Assembly (NCBI RefSeq): GCF_003415655.1
Contig: NZ_QRHC01000015.1
Location: 1 to 64,000 of the forward strand
DNA: 64,000 nt
Reading direction: 5' to 3'
DNA from: Vibrio maerlii
GTDB taxonomy: Bacteria; Pseudomonadota; Gammaproteobacteria; Enterobacterales; Vibrionaceae
This document shows positions 1-8,379 of this stretch, piece by piece (the stretch's first letter is position 1; each line of letters opens with the position of its first letter). A program made the position numbers and the translations under genes. The notes beneath the pieces were generated by a model. That model saw only the letters and a program-made list of their open reading frames with translations. It did no database searches and was not told the DNA's origin.

Positions 1-270
1 TGAAGATATCCGTCGGGCCATTTACACCACCAATGCGATTGAGTCTCTGAACAGCGTAATACGGAAAGCACTCAAGAAACGTAAGATCTTCCCAAACGAC
101 GAGGCCGCAACCAAGATGGTGTATCTAGCGATCAAAGACGCAAGCAAGAAATGGACAATGCCCATTCAAAACTGGCGTCAAGCTATGAGTCGATTTATTA
201 TCGAGTTCGAGGAACGATTAGAAAAATACATTAACTAGATGGCAGATACACAGAATCTGTTACAGCCTCG
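1..270 (+). mobile_element. Right end of an IS256-family insertion sequence
   Basis: The transposase stop at 238 is followed directly by about 30 bases (roughly 240-269) that resemble a terminal inverted repeat of IS256-like elements, with the core ACACAGAATCTGTTACAG at 248-265. Beyond it the sequence changes to a short spacer before an unrelated gene. The left end and the target duplication are outside the window, so the exact boundary is an estimate. Confidence 0.6.
2..238 (+). CDS. IS256-family transposase, C-terminal fragment (cut by window edge)
   Basis: Only the last 78 codons are inside the window, read from base 2 to the TAG at 236-238. The fragment contains the run TTNAIESLNSVIRKALKKRK, which is typical of the C-terminal end of IS256-type (mutator) transposases, where the last catalytic acidic residue lies in the NAIE context. 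It ends in a basic/acidic tail that is also usual for the family. The 5' part and the other catalytic residues lie outside the window, so it cannot be said whether the element is intact. The enzyme would catalyse copy-out transposition of its own element. Confidence 0.85.
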   Translation, partial: EDIRRAIYTTNAIESLNSVIRKALKKRKIFPNDEAATKMVYLAIKDASKKWTMPIQNWRQAMSRFIIEFEERLEKYIN

Positions 271-312
271 AGGGGGATGCATAAACAACACGCTTGTTTG
301 CGTGCTGTTTCG

Positions 313-699
313 TTATGAAGAATAGACTATGTTACCTTTTCGCGTTTCGTTGCTAAGCTCAATCAGCTCCTCCAACGCGACTTTTGCGCTGTCTGATAAG
401 GTCCAAACTGACAACATTCTCTGTAATGCAGCGCGGTACTCGTAGCGTTTCAATAATAAAAGAATAATCTTGTTGTGATGCTCTAACACATTCGTTTGTA
501 CTTCCAACAGCTCTTCTTTATTTTCAATCTCAATTTGCGTCAGCTTTTCATATAAATCGAACGCTTCTTCATACCAACAAGAAATCACTTCTCGCATTTC
601 TAGCTCCTCCGGCGGAACTTCTTCTGAGGTTAGCACTCTTTCCGGTGGTACTGACGGTGTATATGTCGCATCTAAAGGGTGTTTAACAAATTTATACAT
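313..699 (-). CDS. Small helical protein of unknown function, paralogue of the 5900-6259 gene
   Basis: This encodes about 128 residues with no signal peptide or membrane segment. The start is put at the ATG at 699 because GGAG lies six bases upstream; a GTG at 711 is possible but would bury that site. The protein is probably all-helical and acidic. Its middle and end align with the product of 5900-6259: W-Y/F-x(3)-F, then IQTKVLE against VQTNVLE, then KI[IV][LF]LLL, then Y-R-x-AL and an SW/VW pair near the end. I do not recognise the family. The two paralogues lie close to either end of a sensory gene cluster, so a role in signalling or stress adaptation is possible but is only inference. Confidence 0.7.
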   Translation of the reverse strand: MYKFVKHPLDATYTPSVPPERVLTSEEVPPEELEMREVISCWYEEAFDLYEKLTQIEIENKEELLEVQTNVLEHHNKIILLLLKRYEYRAALQRMLSVWTLSDSAKVALEELIELSNETRKGNIVYSS

Positions 700-1187
700 T
701 GAGCTCTCCACTACCGTGGCCTGTATACAGCTATATCAAACTATCGTCCTTATTCCACTGTATTTACGTGCTAGTAATTCGTACTGATAGATTACTTACA
801 ATAGAAGTATAGGAAACATTATTATAACTTCTAAGACCAACTACAATTTCTCACAGTTGAGACAAGTAGACCTTACTACTTTATGGCTAAATTTCTATAT
901 AAACAGTGAGCGATAACTCAATTGCCACATATTAGTGCATGCTATTCTAAAAACTAAATCTTTGTATAACAGTCACTTTATACTGAAACACTAACCATTA
1001 ATCATATTAATTAATAAATTGAACACGCTTTAACATAAAGAAAATGAAGAGGATATTATTTTTTGCAAACCGCAACTTTGATATTCAGCTAACCTAAGAC
1101 TAAAGTTAGTAACTAAGGGATAGGTTTTATAACATCGTTTATCTCTTAGAGTCATACAATACGTCAGTAGGTTACGGAGAGACCGCT
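700..1187. promoter_or_regulatory. AT-rich divergent intergenic region upstream of the sigma factor
   Basis: Nearly 490 bases separate two divergent genes. The stretch is AT-rich, shows no convincing coding potential on either strand, and must hold the promoters of both. A ribosome binding site (ACGGAGAG, about 1174-1181) precedes the sigma-factor ATG at 1188. I saw no clear operator palindrome. The length suggests the sigma gene has a regulated or long leader. Confidence 0.5.
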
Positions 1188-2066
1188 ATGCAAAAAGCAT
1201 CACACGACGTTGGGATCTCAAAACAATACATACAAGCAGATTCCTTCAAACACGACCCCTATGCAATCTATATCAAGGATGTCACAGGCGTCGATCTACT
1301 CACCCCAGAACAAGAAGTATACTACGCAAGGCGCTCACGTGATGGCGACATCGCTGCTCGAGATGTGCTTATCGAATCAAACCTCAGATTAGTAGTAAAG
1401 ATCGCCAAAAAATACGCTAAACGTGGTCAACAAAACCACAGCATTTTAGACCTAATTGAGGAAGGTAATATCGGCTTAATCAAGGCCATTGAAAAGTTTG
1501 ACCCGGAGCTAGGATATCGGTTTTCAACTTATGCAGTGTGGTGGATTCGTGAATGTATCGAAACATCACTCATGAACAACTCGCGAACAATCAGACTACC
1601 TGTCCATGTTCAAAAGGAAATCTACAAACTATCTCGTGAGTCCCGAGAAGTGAGACAAGACCTAGAACGCGATCCGTCTATATCTGAATTAGCAGAATAC
1701 TCCAACCGTAGTGTTAAAGAAGTCAATGAGCTCGTAGATTACAGTGGCAACATTTCTACAAAATCAACGGTAGAACATGTGGAGAGTGCCCCACTCCCAC
1801 TTGAGCAGATCCCAGCAGAGAACACCAATAATCCTAATGCGATTTGCGAAAAGAAAAAGTTAATCACAAAACTTGAAAGTGTCATACACAAGTTGCCTGA
1901 CAGGTACAAAGAAATCATTATCTGCCGATTTGGTTTGTTTGGTCACGATATCAAAACGCTTAACGATCTTGGAGAGGAACTCAATTTATCAAAAGAGCGC
2001 GTTCGTCAATTACAAACAGAAGGGCTCAAAAAGTTGAAATTCAAACTTACACATGATGGTTGGTAG
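1188..2066 (+). CDS. RpoS-like alternative sigma-70 factor (RpoX/RpoQ type)
   Basis: This is a 292-residue group 2 sigma factor that would direct RNA polymerase to a subset of promoters. Region 1.2 and region 2 are clear: an RNLRLVV-like stretch (SNLRLVVKIAKKYA), DLIEEGNIGLIKAIEKFD, and the region 2.4 sequence FSTYAVWWIRECIETSL. Region 3 begins with TIRLPVHVQKEIYKL. Region 4 ends with an HTH (LNLSKERVRQLQTEGLKKLK). The length is shorter than RpoS (about 330) and longer than RpoH, and the sequence reads as an RpoS paralogue. Vibrios carry such extra factors (RpoX in V. alginolyticus/parahaemolyticus, RpoQ in V. fischeri) linked to biofilm and quorum sensing. Which of these it matches needs a tree. 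It is followed by a terminator, so it is probably monocistronic. Confidence 0.88.
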   Translation: MQKASHDVGISKQYIQADSFKHDPYAIYIKDVTGVDLLTPEQEVYYARRSRDGDIAARDVLIESNLRLVVKIAKKYAKRGQQNHSILDLIEEGNIGLIKAIEKFDPELGYRFSTYAVWWIRECIETSLMNNSRTIRLPVHVQKEIYKLSRESREVRQDLERDPSISELAEYSNRSVKEVNELVDYSGNISTKSTVEHVESAPLPLEQIPAENTNNPNAICEKKKLITKLESVIHKLPDRYKEIIICRFGLFGHDIKTLNDLGEELNLSKERVRQLQTEGLKKLKFKLTHDGW

Positions 2067-2089
2067 TACATATTTTTCTAAACTGTACT

Positions 2090-2120
2090 AAACACCCTGT
2101 TTTAAAACAGGGTGTTTTCA
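2090..2120 (+). terminator. Rho-independent terminator of the sigma-factor gene
   Basis: A near-perfect hairpin with arms AACACCCTG and CAGGGTGTT and a loop of Ts and As is followed by TTTT and an AT-rich run. It lies 25 bases after the sigma-factor stop codon. Confidence 0.9.
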
Positions 2121-2285
2121 TTTAAATATTTAACCTTATCAGTAATCATGTTTTTATAGAGAACGGTCGTATTATTTTATAAAGATTAATTCCTCTAAAA
2201 TATAGAACCACAACCTATTGGATAATATAAACATTGTCTAATTGAATTATGCAAGTATGTCATCAATACTTAAGCAGTATCTAAT

Positions 2286-2444
2286 ATGAAAGGATAGGTT
2301 TATCATGGAAGAACGCGTAGCCATGTAGAAAGTGGCAATCGCAAAGCCGTTCGGGACGAACAGCAAAAAGTTGACTCAACATCCGAAAAAGAAGGAAAAA
2401 CTATTCATTCCTATCGCCAATATTTCGACTTAGGTCTTGTCGGT
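2286..2444 (+). other. Kinase leader: short ATG frame at 2305, open kinase frame, hairpins
   Basis: An ATG at 2305 has a plausible ribosome binding site (AAAGGATAG, about 2289-2297) but meets a TAG after seven codons (2326-2328). The kinase frame is open from 2298 up to its first ATG at 2445, and its last 14 or so codons before that read SYRQYFDLGLVG, which looks like the start of a PAS domain. Either a one-base change near 2310-2326 separates the true start from the body, or the region is an RNA leader. It also holds a GAAA-containing hairpin with GCCA/TGGC arms (about 2320-2336) followed by CGCAAAGCC, which recalls the first half of a cyclic-di-GMP-I aptamer; the second half is not apparent. 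Confidence 0.4.
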
Positions 2445-3878
2445 ATGGCACTCCTTTCAAAGTCTTTACAAATAAAAGAAGCCAATAAGGAACTCGCTCA
2501 GTTACTAGGGTATGAAGCTAGAGAGTTAATCAATCGTTCGTTAAATGAGTTTATTCACTTAGAAGATCGTTGTGCACAATTAAGCAACTTCGACAAACTT
2601 ATAAAACGAAAATTTAGAGCTTATCGAGGGAACCTAAAACTCATAAATCGTCATGGTGTTAAGGTTTATGCCACAATTTCTGCGACGCTTAATAGTACGC
2701 ATGAAACAACAGAAAATCAGATACTTATATTCATAGACGACCGAACTCAAGAAGTTGCTTCCAATAAAAGCTTAAAGCATGCTCTGATTAAACTACGCAA
2801 AGCCGAAGGGATTGCTAAGGTCGGCCACTGGAGTTACAGGCTCTCAGATCACTTTATTACTTGGTCAGACCAACTTTGGTCTATTTTTGAACGAGACCCA
2901 CAAGACACTGTTATCACTAACGAAAAGTTGATGTCCTGGATTAGACCAGATTACGTTGAGCAGTACCCTAAGATATTTGCCAAGATGTTAGAGATGCGTC
3001 CTGGTAGCAAAATAGATGACATTATCTATCCAATCTCCACGCCAAATGGTCAAGAGAAATGGATTCAAGTCAGTCTAGAAGCGGAGTTCGACGAAAACGG
3101 ACAGCCTCAGCACTTTTTTGGTATCGTTCATGATATTACAGACTCTTATACACATATGCAGTCTATTGAAACACTAAATAATGAACTGTCACGCTCAAAT
3201 GAAGACCTAGAAAGATTCGCGTATGTCGCTTCTCATGATCTCAAGGCTCCGTTAAGAGCCATTAAGAACCTCGCCTCTTGGGTATCAGAGGATTTACAAG
3301 ATGTTGCTGACTTCAACTCTAAGCGCCACCTTGCTCTGCTAGAAAATCGAGTACAAAGAATGGAGGGACTGCTTGATGGGTTACTTCAATATTCCCGGGT
3401 GGGCCAGGTAGAAGCCGATATCACGTGCATCAACATGTCTGAGTTTATTGCTGAGATATGGAATGTACTTATCACCTCTAGTGAAATCAACGTAGGCCTA
3501 CAAGCCAAGATTGATATAGCATGTGTCAACACAGCACAAACCCCATTACACCTTATCCTGACCAACCTTCTCGGTAATTCCATTAAACATGGTGGCAGAG
3601 ACTTAGATAATATAAAAATACACGTCGAAAAAGTTGATTCCAACTATATAAGAGTCAGTATCGAAGACAATGGCCCCGGCATTGATCCTCGTGATCACGA
3701 TAGAGTGTTCGAACTATTCCAATCCTTGACACCCAACGATGAGGTAGAAAGCAGTGGTATTGGGCTATCGATTGTTAAGAGGACAATTGAACAGTACCAA
3801 GGAAGTATTGAACTAGCGTCTAACCCTTCGATAACCAAGGGCACACTCATCAGCTTCACATGGCCAGTATTCCAGTAA
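2445..3878 (+). CDS. PAS-domain sensor histidine kinase
   Basis: This encodes 477 residues from the first in-frame ATG. It holds two PAS-like regions (about 1-105 and 110-235), the second ending in a PAC motif (FFGIVHDITD). A HisKA domain follows with the phospho-acceptor in FAYVASHDLKAPLRAI (about residue 263). The HATPase_c domain has N, G1 and G2 boxes (NLLGNSIKHGG, DNGPGIDPRD, GIGLSIVKRT). No membrane segment is seen, so it is probably cytoplasmic. The response-regulator gene begins 14 bases downstream and is the likely partner. The start is uncertain: coding-like sequence extends some 45 codons upstream without a usual start codon, so the first strand of PAS-1 is missing from this reading. 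Confidence 0.85.
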   Translation: MALLSKSLQIKEANKELAQLLGYEARELINRSLNEFIHLEDRCAQLSNFDKLIKRKFRAYRGNLKLINRHGVKVYATISATLNSTHETTENQILIFIDDRTQEVASNKSLKHALIKLRKAEGIAKVGHWSYRLSDHFITWSDQLWSIFERDPQDTVITNEKLMSWIRPDYVEQYPKIFAKMLEMRPGSKIDDIIYPISTPNGQEKWIQVSLEAEFDENGQPQHFFGIVHDITDSYTHMQSIETLNNELSRSNEDLERFAYVASHDLKAPLRAIKNLASWVSEDLQDVADFNSKRHLALLENRVQRMEGLLDGLLQYSRVGQVEADITCINMSEFIAEIWNVLITSSEINVGLQAKIDIACVNTAQTPLHLILTNLLGNSIKHGGRDLDNIKIHVEKVDSNYIRVSIEDNGPGIDPRDHDRVFELFQSLTPNDEVESSGIGLSIVKRTIEQYQGSIELASNPSITKGTLISFTWPVFQ

Positions 3879-3892
3879 GGGTGAAGGTATTA

Positions 3893-4774
3893 ATGAAAAT
3901 TTTAATCATAGAAGATGATTGCGTTGACCAAGAAAAAACCCGTAGAGATTTGTCCTCTTTAAACCATCTATCATTAAGCTATGCGACCAGTGGAACCAGC
4001 GCTTTGCTCTTGGTCGCTAATGAATCTTTTGACTGCATCTTGTTAGACTATCAATTGAGTGACTACGATGGTTTAAAGTTAATGGCGTTAATCAAACAGT
4101 TCGGAAGTTCATCCATCACACCTATTATTTTCTTAACCGGTCAGGGTAATGAAGAGATTGCTGTTAAAGCCATAAAATCAGGTGCCTCTGACTACCTCGT
4201 CAAAGGTCACTATGAACCCTCTGAACTGCTAATAGCCATCAAAAATGGCATTACCGCTGCAGAACAAGACCTAAAAAAACGTCAACTTCAAGAAGAAATA
4301 GAAAAAACAGAGCTCATTAACCCCGCCAGTGGCTTAGGGACTCAGTTATTAATGAATAACGACTTGCGGTTAACCGTAGAGCGGGCAAAAAGAACGAATA
4401 GTCAGTTCATCTTCGCTACTTTCACACTACACAATAAGCTCACGCTAAGTGGCACTATGCCTAACAATCACTTACACAACATCATTAAAATGACTGGAGA
4501 GACGTTAAAACAGGTAGATGTTACTGATTCTTTCTATCAGACGGGACAAACAGAGTTTTCGGCAATCATTAACTCAGTTCAAACACGCGAAGACGCTCAG
4601 GGATTGATTGGACGGTTAATAACCTCGATTAATTACCAGTTGCAGGTGCGAGGAATAGAGTGCGAACTAACAGTCAATGCAGGACTAAGCCAGTTCCCCT
4701 ATGATGGCTTTGATAGTATTGAAATCATGAAATCCGCATTTCAACTACAATACAATTTAAACAGCCTACATTAA
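3893..4774 (+). CDS. Response regulator: REC domain plus degenerate GGDEF domain
   Basis: The start is taken at ATG 3893, giving MKILIIEDDC, a normal receiver start; an earlier ATG at 3860 overlaps the kinase gene and adds an unlikely N-terminus. The REC domain covers about residues 1-120, with the acidic pair EDD, the phospho-acceptor Asp in CILLDYQLSDYDG, Thr in FLTGQ and Lys in YLVKG. The C-terminal half has the fold signature of a GGDEF domain (SGLGTQLLMNNDL at the start, then DSFYQTGQTEFSAII), but the signature is GQTEF in place of GG[DE]EF. It should therefore not make cyclic-di-GMP and may be a binding or regulatory relic. It is co-transcribed with the kinase at 2445-3878. Its stop overlaps the stop of the convergent gene. 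Confidence 0.85.
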   Translation: MKILIIEDDCVDQEKTRRDLSSLNHLSLSYATSGTSALLLVANESFDCILLDYQLSDYDGLKLMALIKQFGSSSITPIIFLTGQGNEEIAVKAIKSGASDYLVKGHYEPSELLIAIKNGITAAEQDLKKRQLQEEIEKTELINPASGLGTQLLMNNDLRLTVERAKRTNSQFIFATFTLHNKLTLSGTMPNNHLHNIIKMTGETLKQVDVTDSFYQTGQTEFSAIINSVQTREDAQGLIGRLITSINYQLQVRGIECELTVNAGLSQFPYDGFDSIEIMKSAFQLQYNLNSLH

Positions 4775-5589
4775 TATATTTTCAGTAGGCTCCGCTTCCT
4801 ATTTTTTTGTTCCTGCATCTGTGACATCGCCTTCGCCACCGTCACTTGGTAATTACTCGCATCGTTCTTCGCTATTCCCCAACTCCATCCAAGTCGAGGG
4901 TAGGAATCTTTATAAGCATTATGAAACTTCTTATTGATGTCTTTCATTCGCATCAATATCGACTCCATTGATAGCTTGCTGTCACATAATATGACGAACT
5001 CATCTTTGCCTAGCCTTGCAATGAAGTCTTCGTATCTAAAAGAGTTATCAATAAGATCACCAAACTTCTTGAGCACTAGGTTGCCTTCAACATGCCCATA
5101 CAGATCATTGACGTATTTAAACTCATCTAGGTTAATGTATATCAAGTGTTCATTAGAATTGACTGATGCTTGCATATGCTCGACAAACGAAAATTTATTG
5201 TTCAATCCAGTTACTTCACAGGTTCTGTTTCTTTTTTCTGAAATGAACTCGTTCGAACTAACAAAATAGTCATAATTATCGTCATCTTTGCCTAGTTTGA
5301 CGAAGTTCACCACCAGATAACCTTCTTTGCTAAAGAACTCGATGGAATTGGGCCCAGATTGATTGGTCGCTGAAGTATTAACCATCTTTTTTGACAATAA
5401 TTGAAGCTTCTCTGTGTAATCAAGTTGGTTAGTATTGTTCTCCTTCGCCCCATCAACCACGTTATTACTATCAATCCAGTCACAAAATGTTTTATTGATG
5501 TAGATACACGCCCCTACGCTGTCAACGGCAATCACATATCCAGGAAATCTTTGTTCAAAATGTTCTTGGGAATCTATCATCATGCTCAT
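4771..5589 (-). CDS. PAS-GGDEF protein with altered signature (GKDEF)
   Basis: This encodes 272 residues with no membrane segment. An N-terminal PAS-like region (about 10-120) reads VIAVDSVGACIYINKTFCDW. A GGDEF domain covers about 125-265, starting with EVTGLNNKFSFVEHM. It has the metal and substrate site I-Y-I-N-L-D-E-F-K-Y-V-N-D, with N and D in place, and the signature R-L-GKDEF. Lys replaces the second Gly of GG[DE]EF, which normally packs against GTP, so activity is doubtful although the catalytic acidic residues remain. The gene is convergent with the response regulator; the two stop codons overlap by four bases. It is read as an unusual diguanylate cyclase or a GTP/cyclic-di-GMP sensor. 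Confidence 0.8.
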   Translation of the reverse strand: MSMMIDSQEHFEQRFPGYVIAVDSVGACIYINKTFCDWIDSNNVVDGAKENNTNQLDYTEKLQLLSKKMVNTSATNQSGPNSIEFFSKEGYLVVNFVKLGKDDDNYDYFVSSNEFISEKRNRTCEVTGLNNKFSFVEHMQASVNSNEHLIYINLDEFKYVNDLYGHVEGNLVLKKFGDLIDNSFRYEDFIARLGKDEFVILCDSKLSMESILMRMKDINKKFHNAYKDSYPRLGWSWGIAKNDASNYQVTVAKAMSQMQEQKNRKRSLLKIY

Positions 5590-5899
5590 CCAAAACCCCT
5601 TTCCAATAGAAGCGTCATCTCAGTGAATACTGGTTCAGTATCAATCCTTGTACTTGCAATAAGTAAGTTAGTACATCAGGGGATATTTCAAGTTTAAATC
5701 GTTAACTATTCGGTTTTTGTAAAACTTGAGTAACAACGAACAAGCAAAAATGAAAACGCTTACACCACAAAGCATACCAGTTGCATATGTGCACAATGTT
5801 TGTTCGTGATACTTGTCGCAAAAACATGAAATACAGTTGTAAGCATGGGATATAAAAATACTATGAAGACATCAAATTTATAAATTATAAAAATATAAA

Positions 5900-6259
5900 A
5901 TGAGTGTAGACACAAATAATCGCGAAGAGCTAACGTCGTTCAGAAAGCTTTGCCACTACCCCGCTAAGTCCGAGCATGAATCAGAGTTGATCGAGGTGTT
6001 AAAAGTGTGGTTCAAAGATGGATTTGAACCCCTGATTAAATTAAAGGCCTCCTCTATAGAAGATAAAGAGAAGTACATTGATATTCAGACTAAAGTGCTT
6101 GAGCGAACAGACAAGATTGTTTTCTTACTGCTGCAATCTGAGGTGTACCGTAACGCGCTGAAAAGCATCCTTGATTCCTGGGAGCCCTGTGAGGAGTCAG
6201 ATTACATAAGAGAACTACTCATATTGTCTGAAGAGAAAAAAGCATCCACTCTCAATTAA
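5900..6259 (+). CDS. Small helical protein of unknown function, paralogue of 313-699
   Basis: This encodes 119 residues, acidic and probably all-helical, with no signal peptide. The pattern W-F-x-D-x-F, IQTKVLE, KIVFLLL, Y-R-x-ALKSILDSW matches the product of 313-699 in the same order and spacing. No good ribosome binding site is seen before ATG 5900, which follows a very A/T-rich stretch, so translation may be weak or the start may differ. About 300 bases upstream (5590-5899) hold only its own promoter and that of the divergent PAS-GGDEF gene. The function is unknown. Confidence 0.6.
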   Translation: MSVDTNNREELTSFRKLCHYPAKSEHESELIEVLKVWFKDGFEPLIKLKASSIEDKEKYIDIQTKVLERTDKIVFLLLQSEVYRNALKSILDSWEPCEESDYIRELLILSEEKKASTLN

Positions 6260-6263
6260 GCAC

Positions 6264-8243
6264 TCATACCGTCATATCAAGCTCCTTGTATTGTAGAACT
6301 TGATTTATGTTCTCCCTTTTTTGATATTCGCTGATAGGCAGTGGGCGGGAGAAAATAAAGCCTTGGACATAATCTACTCCTATCCCCTTCACAACATTTA
6401 ACTCTTCCTCTAACTCAACACCCTCAGCAACGACTTTAATCCCAAGCGCATGAGACAACTCAGTTAACATCTTCACTGCAAAGAATTTGTGTTTAATCAG
6501 ATGGATATCTTGAATAAACTCTCGATCAATCTTGAGCACGTCAAAGGTAAAATCATTAAAGTAACTAAATGACGAGCTGCCCGTACCAAAGTCATCAACC
6601 GCTATACCTATGCCGGCTTGTCGCATCGCATTGATCAAAGCGGAATTTTCGACCGCACTGCCGAAATAATTACTCTCGGTAATCTCTATGGTGATATCAA
6701 AATCATGGTACTTGGCTGCATTTATCAAACGATACATATCACTTAAATACTGGGAGCCCTGCTCGTGGTCAGCTAATGAGCAGTTAATAGAAAGCGACAG
6801 CTTATCGGTACTGAGAGGAACCAGTTCACTGAATAATTCAATGGCATGGCTACATACCATTTTATCAATCGCATGAACCACTCCAAGTGATTCAGCTGTG
6901 CTTATCAACTCTTGAACACTGTAATCGCCACCAGCCGTGTTAAAACGACATAATGCTTCAAATTTCTCAATCCGCCCTGTTTTGAGGGAAACAATCGGTT
7001 GGAAGTGAACATCAATATCACTGGTTCTGACCGCTTCAATAACTTCCTTCTCGATTTTCCTGGTTCTGACAGAGTTCTCAAACTGACTCTGTTCGTAGAA
7101 ATTAATATTCGCTTCTCTTCGATCATGAGTCATCATCGCTTTGATACTATGATCTATCACTTCATCTATTGAGCTTTCACCCAACCCGTATACATCAGCC
7201 CCAACAAACCCATTTTGGACATCCCGATAGATACTCTCGTCCACATAACGTTTTAATGTGCGTTTAAATGAGCGAATGGATTTCGCAAAGCCACCTTTTT
7301 CATACAAGGTCGAGTCTGAATCAAGTAACACCAGTAAACTAGTATCGTTCCTAGTCCCAACGACCCAGTTCAAATCAGTATGCATCATTGCTATAGCGAG
7401 AATTCTTAGCTTCAGCATATAGGAAGAGCGGCAAAAATCAGGCTGAAGCGACATAAGTACAGATAGGCACTGTGTGGAAGCACGGTCACGCGCTACTGCA
7501 TAAAACTCTTGTTCACTCAAAATATGAACGTCTTCCAAAGAATAGATATTATCTTCGGTGATGTTCGCATGACTGCTAATTGAGAGGCGACCAACATAGA
7601 TAAACTCATGGGCACTCAAATTCACCTTGTCGATCTCAAGTTCATGAACAGCATGTTCACCTAAACGCCTTTGATATTCGATATACCCTAGCCAATGCTG
7701 TTCTTGTTGGAAGCTAGAGCGCATAGAACCAAGTAACTTTTTGGCGTTTTTTAATAAGTTGAGTGAACGAATATCTTTGCCAATACACTCAATAGGTTTG
7801 AGATTAAGACTCTCAAGAAATGCATTGTTTGCCTCTAATACAGTGCAGTTAGAATCACAAACAAACATCCCTTTTCTTGAGTCACTCACGAGGCTTTCAA
7901 CGATCGTCGCCGAATCTGCTACATAGTGAGATTGAGCAATCGGCTCAATAAAACCAGCTAAAGTTTCTTGACTCGATATCCAAGCGACAAAGCGGAAATA
8001 GGTTGGTATGTCTTGCGAGCGGGCTATAAGGCAAGTTACAAACTCATTACTCTGCGAGTATTGGCGATGTCTTCTAAAAAACTTGAGGAGTTTCTGTTTT
8101 GACCCTGTAGATAAGGTTCCAACAAAACTTTGAAATGAGAACGCATCAGAGATGCTAAATTGCCCGGTTTCACAATCCACAATTCTAGTTCGTAGGTTAT
8201 AAGACCAATGAACCATTGAGGAACTCCACTCTACTTTTACCAT
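6264..8243 (-). CDS. PAS-(degenerate GGDEF)-EAL cyclic-di-GMP phosphodiesterase
   Basis: This encodes about 659 residues, with the start set at ATG 8243 (AAGGA nine bases upstream). An N-terminal sensory part includes a PAS-like region (about 135-235). A middle region of about 170 residues has the size of a GGDEF domain but no recognisable signature. The C-terminal EAL domain (about 405-650) keeps the residues known to bind metal and substrate: E in KFEALCRF, N in SINCS, E in EITES, the DD pair in VDDFGTGSSSFSYF, K in LKIDREF, E in VVAEGVELEEE and Q in YVQGF. It should hydrolyse cyclic-di-GMP to pGpG and so lower the signal. It is the only cyclic-di-GMP enzyme in the window with a complete-looking active site. 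Confidence 0.9.
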   Translation of the reverse strand: MVKVEWSSSMVHWSYNLRTRIVDCETGQFSISDAFSFQSFVGTLSTGSKQKLLKFFRRHRQYSQSNEFVTCLIARSQDIPTYFRFVAWISSQETLAGFIEPIAQSHYVADSATIVESLVSDSRKGMFVCDSNCTVLEANNAFLESLNLKPIECIGKDIRSLNLLKNAKKLLGSMRSSFQQEQHWLGYIEYQRRLGEHAVHELEIDKVNLSAHEFIYVGRLSISSHANITEDNIYSLEDVHILSEQEFYAVARDRASTQCLSVLMSLQPDFCRSSYMLKLRILAIAMMHTDLNWVVGTRNDTSLLVLLDSDSTLYEKGGFAKSIRSFKRTLKRYVDESIYRDVQNGFVGADVYGLGESSIDEVIDHSIKAMMTHDRREANINFYEQSQFENSVRTRKIEKEVIEAVRTSDIDVHFQPIVSLKTGRIEKFEALCRFNTAGGDYSVQELISTAESLGVVHAIDKMVCSHAIELFSELVPLSTDKLSLSINCSLADHEQGSQYLSDMYRLINAAKYHDFDITIEITESNYFGSAVENSALINAMRQAGIGIAVDDFGTGSSSFSYFNDFTFDVLKIDREFIQDIHLIKHKFFAVKMLTELSHALGIKVVAEGVELEEELNVVKGIGVDYVQGFIFSRPLPISEYQKRENINQVLQYKELDMTV

Positions 8244-8379
8244 AACGCACAATCCTTGTATTCATCAGTGGTGAAAACGATATCCTCAAAACTAAGTGCT
8301 GAGGGTGATGTAGGAACTTCGGTTGCAAGCAAGGTGACTCTTAGTCTTTCCAAAATAGCTCCTAACCTTTTTGTAAATA

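Noticed and set aside
2300..2380. A complete cyclic-di-GMP-I riboswitch before the kinase
   Set aside because: Only the GAAA-containing hairpin and CGCAAAGC resemble the aptamer. The second stem and receptor parts are not seen, and the DNA is open in the kinase frame. Kept only as part of a finding.
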